From contig JACKBM010000020.1 of assembly GCA_020634575.1 (NCBI GenBank), positions 28,753 to 92,752 on the forward strand: a stretch of 64,000 bases of DNA, given 5' to 3'. Below, piece after piece: positions 55,376-62,325 of this stretch (within the stretch, counting starts at the first letter, position 1; each line of letters begins with the position of its first letter). The notes under the pieces are model-generated. The model saw nothing but the letters and a program-made list of their open reading frames with translations. It was not told the DNA's origin and searched no databases. The stretch is from Ardenticatenales bacterium (GTDB lineage Bacteria > Chloroflexota > Anaerolineae > Promineifilales > Promineifilaceae). The position numbers and the translations under genes were made by a program.

Positions 55376-55899
55376 GGCAGACTCCTTGTCTGGTTGTTGT
55401 ATATGGTCTGCGGTCTGCTTTTTTATTTTTCATCGATCCCACAGTTTAGTGGGAAGCCCGGCCAAATAGCATTGGACGATTTCACCAATATCGCGCCATT
55501 TATTGTGCGCGAAACTACCCGGCGGCCAGCTGCGAACCCGACATGATGCCCCATCTCAGTTAATTTTGCGTAAATGGTGCCTGGACTGGATACTTGTTGG
55601 CGGGCCGGGTGCTATAATAGGAAATTCTGGCTTGTCTCACTAGAGACAGCCCCTTCCCTGAAGAAGCAAACGGTGTTTTCTACAACTTTATACGAGTAAT
55701 TAACCTCAGTACCAGACACTAAGTCCTGTTGACAATAGCTGGTGAAAACGGCTAACGTTTACGTGGGAAGTTATCAACAGATTGATAGCGCACTGGTAAT
55801 TATTCGATACATTTACGGCATGGCAGGAAGTGGATTGGCTGACCACCACCGTGACGATCATCCTGTGGCGCCCCGCTATCTATTTGTGGGCATGGAGCG
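55376..55899. other. 524-bp intergenic region before the orphan histidine kinase
   Basis: No ORF could be supported. The right two-thirds is AT-richer than the genes. It contains the extended -10 at 55611-55619 and, at 55729-55734, a TTGACA with only a weak -10 partner. The predicted leader from 55626 to 55899 is about 270 nt, long enough to hold RNA structure, but no riboswitch class was recognised. Confidence 0.5.
55611..55619 (+). promoter_or_regulatory. Extended -10 promoter of the orphan kinase gene
   Basis: TGCTATAAT is a perfect extended -10. The -35 region is not canonical (TTGTTG at 55595-55600 is only 13 bp away). Confidence 0.6.
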
Positions 55900-57399
55900 A
55901 TGACAAAGGGAAAAGAGATCGCTAACTCAATTCGCACCGAGTATCGCCGCCTCGTTTGGGGGGTGGGGTCTATTTTTGGGTTGGCGCTGATTTTGGGTGG
56001 GTTGTTTTTCTACGGCCTGACCCGATTTGAGGCAACGGCCACCTGGTTTTCCAACTGGCTGTTTGTCTTTTTTGCCATGGCGGCCCTGGTTATCCTGGCG
56101 ACAGGATTGGCCTGTGCTTACATCCTCATGATCGCTGATCGTAGCAGCGATAAAATCCTCGATTCTATTCGTGACGAAATGCGTCAGCTCCGGGTGGCCA
56201 ACAACCGGGCCAAAGCACTGCAAGAGATGGCTTCGACGTTGCGGGCCACGCTTAGCTTCGAGCCGGTCGTGGAATCGGCGCTGGATGTCTGTAGCCTCGC
56301 CCTGGAAGAAACCGGTATTCCCAATCGGGCCCTGGTTGGCGCAGTGTATTTGTATGAGAACGATGAGCTGGTACCGGTGGCCGCCCGCCGTATGCCGGAT
56401 CACGACTTGCGCGTGCCGATTTTCGGCCAGCAGGGCATTGTGGCCGATGCCATGCAGAAGGCGGAGCCGGTGGTGACCCACAAGCCGAGCAATGATCCAG
56501 AACTGGGTCATTTTGGCACATTCCAGCAATGTGAATCGGCTATCTGTATTCCCCTGCGGGCCGGCTTCCAGATTTATGGCGCCATGCTCCTGGGAATCCG
56601 CGTCAAGACCCGTCTGCATAGTGAGCAGATTGATCTGTTTGAATCGGTGGCCGATCAGGCGGTCATTGCCTTGCAAAACGCCCAGCTTTACCAAACGCTC
56701 CGCATGGAGAAGAAGCGCATCATCGAGACTGAGGAAGAGGCGCGCAAAGAGCTGGCGCGCGATCTGCATGATGGCCCGACGCAGAGCATCGCCGCCATTG
56801 TCATGCGCCTCAATTTTGTCACCAGCCTGATGCGCAAGGACCCGGCTGCCGCCCTGGATGAGTTGCGCCGCATCGAGAAGTTAGCCAAAGACACGTCCAA
56901 AGAGATTCGCGGTATGCTGTTTACCCTGCGGCCGCTGGTATTGGATTCTGAAGGGTTGGCCGCCGCCATTGAGCGGGTTATGGACCAGTTGATGGATAAC
57001 TCCGGCATCCGGATGCAGCTGGTTGGCGGCGAGTATGGCGAGCTACTGACAGAAAAGGCGCAGGGCGTCGTCTTCTACATCGTGGAAGAAGCTTTGGGCA
57101 ACGCCAGCAAACATTCCCAGGCCCATCTGATTGAAGTCCGGCTCTGGCAGGAGGATGACCTCTTTGTCTGCGCCATTCAGGACGATGGTGTCGGTTTTAA
57201 TGTCGATGCCGTGAACGAAAATTATAATTCGCGCGGCAGCCTCGGCATGATCAACATGCGTGAACGCGCCGACCTCGTGGATGGCACCCTCAAAGTCACT
57301 TCCAAACCAGGTGATGGCACTCGCATCACCTTGATTGTTCCCCTGGATAAAGCGGGCAAGACCATGCCTATGATCGGGCGGCAAGCCGGCCGTTTTTGA
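55900..57399 (+). CDS. GAF-containing histidine kinase, NarX/DegS type
   Basis: 499 residues. Two TM helices (about 20-45 and 52-75), a GAF domain (about 105-270), HisKA_3 dimerisation domain with phospho-His290 in RDLHDGPTQS, and HATPase with VEEALGNASKHSQA, DDGVGF and GSLGMINMRERA. This is the NarX/LiaS/DegS class, which usually pairs with a LuxR-type receiver. No such gene is adjacent, so its partner is elsewhere. Preceded by a long leader. The ATG at 55900 has GGAG only 3 nt before it, a short spacing. Confidence 0.9.
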   Translation: MTKGKEIANSIRTEYRRLVWGVGSIFGLALILGGLFFYGLTRFEATATWFSNWLFVFFAMAALVILATGLACAYILMIADRSSDKILDSIRDEMRQLRVANNRAKALQEMASTLRATLSFEPVVESALDVCSLALEETGIPNRALVGAVYLYENDELVPVAARRMPDHDLRVPIFGQQGIVADAMQKAEPVVTHKPSNDPELGHFGTFQQCESAICIPLRAGFQIYGAMLLGIRVKTRLHSEQIDLFESVADQAVIALQNAQLYQTLRMEKKRIIETEEEARKELARDLHDGPTQSIAAIVMRLNFVTSLMRKDPAAALDELRRIEKLAKDTSKEIRGMLFTLRPLVLDSEGLAAAIERVMDQLMDNSGIRMQLVGGEYGELLTEKAQGVVFYIVEEALGNASKHSQAHLIEVRLWQEDDLFVCAIQDDGVGFNVDAVNENYNSRGSLGMINMRERADLVDGTLKVTSKPGDGTRITLIVPLDKAGKTMPMIGRQAGRF

Positions 57400-57424
57400 T
57401 CACTCTTAGGCGGCACGGTATGAT
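57396..57424 (+). promoter_or_regulatory. Promoter of the GT-C gene, probably leaderless
   Basis: TTGATC (57396-57401), 17-bp spacer, TATGAT (57419-57424), then 6 nt to the ATG at 57431. The -35 overlaps the stop codon of the kinase gene. Confidence 0.6.
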
Positions 57425-57430
57425 CGGGTC

Positions 57431-58876
57431 ATGCTTGCCGCCCTGCGTCGTTTACCCCTCTGGAGCCTGGCTCTTATCAGCGGGATCATTTACCTGATCT
57501 TCGCTCTCTGGTTTCCCCTGACAGCCCATTACAATCAGGCGCCGCTGGCAGACGTATACTCCCTGGGCAAGGCGTGGTGGCAGGGATTGCTTTACGGGCT
57601 GCTGCTGACGGCGCTTTTCGGCGCCTATGGCCTGGCCTGGTGGCGGGTAGAGGCAGGGGACCGGCCGGTTCGCACCATCTGGCTGGCTGCCATCCTCTTT
57701 ATCCTTTTGCTCCTCTTTGTTTTCCCCATCAACGCCACCGACATCTACCGCTACTTCATCCGTGGTCGGGTGGCCTCCTTTTACGGCGAGAGCCCCTATC
57801 TGTTTGCCCCGGATCAGTTCCCCGATCCCTATTTGCCTCTGGCTGGTGAATGGCAAAGTTTCACTTCGCCCTACGGGCCGCTGTGGGAGATGGTGGCTTT
57901 TGGGGTGACGTGGCTGGTGCAATGGCTGGCACCGGCCGGTCGGGTGCTCCTGACTGGTCTACTGGGCTTCAAGCTTCTGGCGGCTGGGCTATTCCTGGGT
58001 AGCGGCTACTTGCTGAGCCGCGACCGCGGGCCGGCCCGTCTGCTGCTTTGGCTCTGGAATCCGGCGCTATTGCTCACCTTCATCGCCAACGGTCACAATG
58101 ACAGCCTGATGCTATTCTGGTTTATGGCCGGCTGGCTCTGCGTCCGCCGGGAAAAGCCTTATCTGGCCTGGTTTTTGTTTATGCTGGCGGTATTGAGCAA
58201 GCCCATCGGGCTGCTGGCGCTGCCTTTTCTCTTTATTTATCTGTGGCGGCGCGAGGTGGGGACCGGCCGGTGGCTCCAATTTGCCGGACTGACGACATTG
58301 ATGTCACTGCTGCTGGTCTGGCTGCTGTTTTTGCCGTTTGGCTCACCCCTGGACCTCGGCAGACGCTTGCTCACCGAGTCAACCGGCTTTCCCGGTTTCT
58401 CCCTTGTTACCCTCATCATTCTGGCTCGGAACCACATCCTGGGGCCAACCCCATATGGTGACATCACCCGCATCGCCCTGGTCCTGTTTGCCCTGGCGAC
58501 CCTGGGGCTGCTCTGGCTGGCCTGGCGTGGCCGTGCCGCCCAGCGTAACGTGGCCGACATCTTCTTCCTCTATGTGTTGCAGGCCGCCAGCTTCCGCATC
58601 TGGTATGCGAGCTGGCTCTGGCCCTGGTTACTACTTGATGAGGGGGAAGATGGGAAAACCGGCCGGCGCCTGCTGGCTGGTGCGCTCTACCTGTACCTGA
58701 CGCAGCTATCCGTCGTCATTTATGCCCATCTGCGTACTGACCTATTGGCCGGCGAGCAGCTCTGGGCGCACGCGCTGGCTATTCCCCTGGTTTTTGGTCT
58801 GCCGCTTAGCGTGCTCTGGGGGGGAGGCCGTGCCGTAGCCGGTGCAGATTCACATTCAGATACGCACCCAGCATGA
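57431..58876 (+). CDS. GT-C fold polyprenol-dependent glycosyltransferase-like membrane protein
   Basis: 481 residues with about 11-12 TM helices. Conserved-looking loop motifs are FPINATDIYRYFIRGRV (about 98-114) and TSPYGPLWE (about 144-152), as in GT87/mannosyltransferase-like GT-C proteins that use lipid-linked sugar donors. The donor and acceptor cannot be inferred. The C-terminus is soluble and overlaps by 71 bp the 3' end of the convergent YihY gene. Probably leaderless: -10 box 6 nt before the ATG. Confidence 0.8.
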   Translation: MLAALRRLPLWSLALISGIIYLIFALWFPLTAHYNQAPLADVYSLGKAWWQGLLYGLLLTALFGAYGLAWWRVEAGDRPVRTIWLAAILFILLLLFVFPINATDIYRYFIRGRVASFYGESPYLFAPDQFPDPYLPLAGEWQSFTSPYGPLWEMVAFGVTWLVQWLAPAGRVLLTGLLGFKLLAAGLFLGSGYLLSRDRGPARLLLWLWNPALLLTFIANGHNDSLMLFWFMAGWLCVRREKPYLAWFLFMLAVLSKPIGLLALPFLFIYLWRREVGTGRWLQFAGLTTLMSLLLVWLLFLPFGSPLDLGRRLLTESTGFPGFSLVTLIILARNHILGPTPYGDITRIALVLFALATLGLLWLAWRGRAAQRNVADIFFLYVLQAASFRIWYASWLWPWLLLDEGEDGKTGRRLLAGALYLYLTQLSVVIYAHLRTDLLAGEQLWAHALAIPLVFGLPLSVLWGGGRAVAGADSHSDTHPA

Positions 58877-59693
58877 AAATAATGCCGCTGAAATAGGACC
58901 AGGTCAAAAAGGCGATAATGGTTGCGACCGAGCCATAAACCAGGTTGCTACGGGTCAGATAGACAGCCACAAAATTGAGGAAACCGCGCTTGGCCAGCTC
59001 CCACAGGAAGCCGGCGCCAACAGCCCCGGGAATCACATCCTGCCAATCCGCCTGGCGATGGGGCAGGAAATAGTAAAACGCAGCAAAGGCAACCGCATTG
59101 ATGCTGGCGCCGATAAAACCATTGGTGTAAGTAATCACCCTTGGACTAAGCCCTACTGGCAAGGTAATGGCCTCACGGGCCGTAGCCACAAAGCCGCCAA
59201 TAAACATGGTTATCAGCAAGATCGCGCTCAATACCAGCGCCCCCGCCATGGCCAGGCCACGATGCCGCCAGGCCGATCGTTCCTCCCTGATCAGCCAGAC
59301 CCGGTTCAGACCACGCGTGATGATGTTGAAGATATTGGAAGCGGACCAGAGCACGGTCAGGAAAGCCAGACCGCTGACCGGCGCTCGGGACTGGATGACA
59401 TAATCGATATTTTCGCCCAACAACTGCTGCAGACCGGGTGCAATAAACTCCAGCCGTTGCACCAATTCTGCTTCGGCCATCGAGGCATCCAGCCAAATAC
59501 TGGCCAGGGCGACGGTCAGGAGTGTCAGGGGAAAGAGCGAAAGGAGGGCAAAATAGGCGATGGAAGCCGCCATGAGAGAGGCTTCCGCTGATAGGCCCGC
59601 CCTCGTCGTGTTGATCAGGAGAGCCGGGATGCCGAGGCTCTGGCTGTTTAGCCAGACCCACCAGCGATAACTTTTCTCAGTCCAGGACCACAT
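58806..59693 (-). CDS. YihY/BrkB-family inner-membrane protein
   Basis: 295 residues, about six TM helices. The N-terminal LMAASIAYFALLSLFPLTL motif is characteristic of the YihY/virulence factor BrkB family (formerly mis-called RNase BN). Function is not established; transport or envelope roles have been proposed. It is convergent with the GT-C gene, overlapping by 71 bp. The start ATG at 59693 is only 6 nt after a TATACT box. Confidence 0.88.
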   Translation of the reverse strand: MWSWTEKSYRWWVWLNSQSLGIPALLINTTRAGLSAEASLMAASIAYFALLSLFPLTLLTVALASIWLDASMAEAELVQRLEFIAPGLQQLLGENIDYVIQSRAPVSGLAFLTVLWSASNIFNIITRGLNRVWLIREERSAWRHRGLAMAGALVLSAILLITMFIGGFVATAREAITLPVGLSPRVITYTNGFIGASINAVAFAAFYYFLPHRQADWQDVIPGAVGAGFLWELAKRGFLNFVAVYLTRSNLVYGSVATIIAFLTWSYFSGIIFMLGAYLNVNLHRLRHGLPPRAR

Positions 59694-59699
59694 ACGGTA

Positions 59700-59708
59700 A
59701 GTATAACA
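59700..59708 (-). promoter_or_regulatory. Extended -10, probably leaderless promoter of the YihY/BrkB gene
   Basis: The minus strand reads TGTTATACT ending 6 nt before the ATG. No -35 consensus and no ribosome site are seen. Confidence 0.45.
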
Positions 59709-59794
59709 AAGAGTGCGGCGAATACGGGATGATTTAATAGGACTACCGACCTAAGATTTTGCCTGAATATCTTCCCATACGCTCCGAAATATCT

Positions 59795-59800
59795 ATAATT
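59795..59800 (+). promoter_or_regulatory. -10-like box upstream of the SET genes
   Basis: TATAAT lies 92 bp before the small ORF at 59892, in the divergent gap between YihY and the SET genes. No good -35 partner at normal spacing. Confidence 0.35.
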
Positions 59801-59891
59801 ATGCGTTGGCGTGCCCATAGCATCCCGGAGTCGCCCTCAAGGCACCGGCCGGCGCACCATCCCTTACTGTTTGACATTCATGGAGTTTTAT

Positions 59892-59981
59892 ATGAACGCG
59901 CGTAAACATTTTCAGCCTGTCAACTATATGCAAAATCTGCAGTACACGGTGAAGACCAAAGGTGGTGCAACGAATGGCTAG
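59892..59981 (+). CDS. Small 29-residue ORF overlapping the first SET gene
   Basis: ATG with GGAG at 59882-59885 (6-nt spacing) encodes a 29-residue basic peptide (MNARKHFQPVNYMQNLQ...) ending at TAG 59979-59981, 8 bp past the start of the SET gene. This arrangement could be a leader peptide coupling translation to the SET gene. No family recognised. Confidence 0.35.
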   Translation: MNARKHFQPVNYMQNLQYTVKTKGGATNG

Positions 59982-60516
59982 CTTCCCTTTACATTTTTTG
60001 ACCGACAAAGTATCCCTCATCGACCGCCCCGACACCGGTACTCACGGTGTTATCGCCAACGACTGGCTGGCCCCCGGCGAAATTGTCTCCATCTGGGGCG
60101 GAAACATCCTAACTGCTACTCAACTTGAAGAAATGCCCTCGACTGAACAATGTTATGCTGTTCAGGTTGAGGAGAACCTCTATTCAGTCTCGTTGAGTGG
60201 TCCCCAAACCTCTGATTACATCAACCATAGCTGCGATCCCAACCTGGGTCTGAGCGATTCCATCACCCTGGTCGCCATGCGTCTGATCGCCCCGGGCGAG
60301 GAAGTTTGCTTCGACTATGCCATGGCTGATGGCACGCCCATCGACGAGTTTGCCTGCTCCTGCGGCAGCGAGCGTTGTCGCGGCCGCGTTACCGGCGATG
60401 ATTGGCGCCTGCCTGAGCTATGGCGACGCTACAATGGTTTCTTCTCACCCTACCTGCGGCGGCGCATTGAGCGGCTCAAGCAGCAACAAAAGCATGGTGA
60501 GGCCATTCGGCTATGA
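59974..60516 (+). CDS. SET domain-containing protein
   Basis: 180 residues. SET core with GVIANDWLAPGEIV, NHSCDPNLG (the NHxCxPN box that binds SAM), GEEVCFDYA, and a post-SET-like CSCGSERCRG cysteine cluster. These are SAM-dependent protein lysine methyltransferases; bacterial substrates are seldom known. Start ATG 59974 with AGGTGG 8 nt upstream; a GTG at 59962 is in frame. Its stop overlaps the next SET gene start by 4 bp. Confidence 0.88.
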   Translation: MASFPLHFLTDKVSLIDRPDTGTHGVIANDWLAPGEIVSIWGGNILTATQLEEMPSTEQCYAVQVEENLYSVSLSGPQTSDYINHSCDPNLGLSDSITLVAMRLIAPGEEVCFDYAMADGTPIDEFACSCGSERCRGRVTGDDWRLPELWRRYNGFFSPYLRRRIERLKQQQKHGEAIRL

Positions 60517-61106
60517 TTCACCCGGCTACTGAGCTGCGGTACGTGAATCCCCAAATCGGATTTGGTGTCTTTGCCACCGAGTTTATCCCTGAAGGGACGA
60601 TCGTTTATGTTCATGATTCTCTGGAAATTGTCCTGGCCCCTCATGATGAGCGTTTGGGGCAAGAGCCGTACCGGCGCGTCTTTGCCCGGTATGCGCACAC
60701 CGACCCGGATGGTAGCCAGACTTTGAGCTGGGACATCGCCCGATATGTGAATCATTGCTGCCAGGCCAACACGTTAAGTACTGGCTACGGCTTTGAGATT
60801 GCCGTGCGTGACATCCTGGCCGGAGAAGAAATCACGGACGAATATGCGCTGTTTATGTTCGGTGTGGGTATGCCCCTGACCTGTTCCCGAGAGGGTTGCC
60901 GCGGCACGATCACAGTGGATGATCTGGCGTTAAATGGCGACCATTGGGATGGGCAGATTCAGGCGGCCCTGCGCTTTGTTCGGGCAGTCCCTCAGCCCCT
61001 CTGGCCGTACCTGGACACGGTCAGTCAGGAGCAGGTGGACCTGTATCTGGATACCGGCGTGGGTTACCCGTCCGTGCATACGCTCAGACCCGATTCCCCA
61101 CAATAA
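60513..61106 (+). CDS. SET domain-containing protein
   Basis: 197 residues. It begins with LRYVNPQIGFGVFATEFIPEG, has NHCCQANT in place of the NHxCxPN box (Pro to Ala), AGEEITDEYA, and a post-SET-like CSREGCRG. The C-terminal half is longer than in its neighbour. It is translationally coupled to it by ATGA overlap. Two tandem SET genes suggest paired or heterodimeric methyltransferases. Confidence 0.86.
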   Translation: MIHPATELRYVNPQIGFGVFATEFIPEGTIVYVHDSLEIVLAPHDERLGQEPYRRVFARYAHTDPDGSQTLSWDIARYVNHCCQANTLSTGYGFEIAVRDILAGEEITDEYALFMFGVGMPLTCSREGCRGTITVDDLALNGDHWDGQIQAALRFVRAVPQPLWPYLDTVSQEQVDLYLDTGVGYPSVHTLRPDSPQ

Positions 61107-61120
61107 AACAACCCATTGCT

Positions 61121-61154
61121 AAACCGGGAGCGTCAGCCGGCGCTCCCGGTTTTT
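61121..61154. terminator. Strong intrinsic terminator between the SET and acyl-CoA dehydrogenase genes
   Basis: AAACCGGGAGCG pairs perfectly with CGCTCCCGGTTT over an 8-nt loop, followed by TT. It lies between two convergent genes and can serve both strands because the arms are bordered by A and T. Confidence 0.9.
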
Positions 61155-61157
61155 ATC

Positions 61158-62309
61158 TTATATGAACGCCTTCAGGCCAGTTTGCTGGGCTGAGATGACC
61201 AGTTTCTGAACCTGTGAGGTGCCTTCGTAAATCGTGTACACGCGGGCATCCCGGTACAGCCGAGCAACCTCATACTCCTCAAAAAAGCCATAGCCACCAT
61301 GACATTGAATAGCACGCTCCGCGTTCCGATTGGCGCTTTCGGTAGCGTAATATTTGGCCATTGAGGCAGGCTTGGTGAAGCGCTCCCCGCTGTATTTGGC
61401 GCTGATGGCTTTATAGGTCAGCAAGCGGGAGGCCTCCGTTTCCACCACCATATCCGCCAGCATATCCTGAATCAATTGAAAGCTGCCGATTGGTTTGCCA
61501 AATTGCTCCCGCTCCTGCACGTAGGCGGTGGTCAGATCGACGCAGGTCTGGCTGGTGCCGACGGCGGCGGCGGCCAGGGAGATACGGCCATTGTCCAGGG
61601 TGTACAGGGCGATCTTGAACCCTTCGCCAATCTCGCCCAGCCGGTTTTCATCCGGCACCCAGACATCTTCGATAAACACTGTGCCCGTGTCTGAAGCGCG
61701 CAGCCCCAACTTGCCTTTTAGTGGTGTGGTGCGGATGCCGTCCTTGCGCTCTACCAGGAAGGCGGTGATCGCCCGGCTCTGCTGGTCTGATGGCGCCGTC
61801 CGGGCAAAAATGATGAACAGATCGGCATGGCAGGCATTGGTGATAAAGATCTTCTGCCCATTTAACCGCCAGCCATCGCCGTCACGGACAGCGCGGGTTT
61901 GCAGGCTGCCGGCGTCGGAGCCGGAGCTGGGCTCGGTCAGGCAGTAACTGCCGAGGATGGCGCCGCTGGCCAGCTGAGGCAGATAGCGTTCCTTCTGAGC
62001 CGCGCTGCCAAAGCTCAGTAGCGGAGTACAGACCAGGCTTTGCTGCGCCGTCGCCGTCGCCCGCAGTGAGCCATAACGGCCAAACTCTTCCAGATAGGCG
62101 GCGTAGGCCCAATAATCCAGGCCGATGCCGCCGTACTCCTCCGGCACGATGATACCGAAGAAGCCGAGGTCACCCATTTTGCGGACCAGGTCCATGGGTA
62201 GCTCTTCTTCCTTCTCGTATTTCTCCAGGACCGGCCGGATCTCCTTTTCCCCAAATTGCCGGACCAACTGCCGAATATCTTCATGCGGGTTAACGTCTAC
62301 AAATTGCAT
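61158..62309 (-). CDS. Acyl-CoA dehydrogenase
   Basis: 383 residues, FAD-dependent. N-terminal helical domain, beta domain with EPSSGSDAGS and KIFITNACHADL, C-terminal helical domain with RxQFGKPIxxFQ and the catalytic Glu362 in IYEGTSQVQ. Catalyses alpha,beta-dehydrogenation of acyl-CoA; chain length unassigned (short or branched-chain subgroup possible). It follows the truncated membrane gene upstream by 16 bp on the same strand, likely one operon. Confidence 0.93.
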   Translation of the reverse strand: MQFVDVNPHEDIRQLVRQFGEKEIRPVLEKYEKEEELPMDLVRKMGDLGFFGIIVPEEYGGIGLDYWAYAAYLEEFGRYGSLRATATAQQSLVCTPLLSFGSAAQKERYLPQLASGAILGSYCLTEPSSGSDAGSLQTRAVRDGDGWRLNGQKIFITNACHADLFIIFARTAPSDQQSRAITAFLVERKDGIRTTPLKGKLGLRASDTGTVFIEDVWVPDENRLGEIGEGFKIALYTLDNGRISLAAAAVGTSQTCVDLTTAYVQEREQFGKPIGSFQLIQDMLADMVVETEASRLLTYKAISAKYSGERFTKPASMAKYYATESANRNAERAIQCHGGYGFFEEYEVARLYRDARVYTIYEGTSQVQKLVISAQQTGLKAFI

Positions 62310-62325
62310 AAGCTCTTGCTCCAGA

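Noticed and set aside
55729..55767. Promoter with TTGACA before the orphan kinase
   Set aside because: Only CTAACG lies at 17-bp spacing; the extended -10 at 55611 is a better candidate.
58806..59693. Ribonuclease BN for the YihY/BrkB protein
   Set aside because: That name was transferred in error to this family in older databases; sequence shows a polytopic membrane protein with no nuclease motif.
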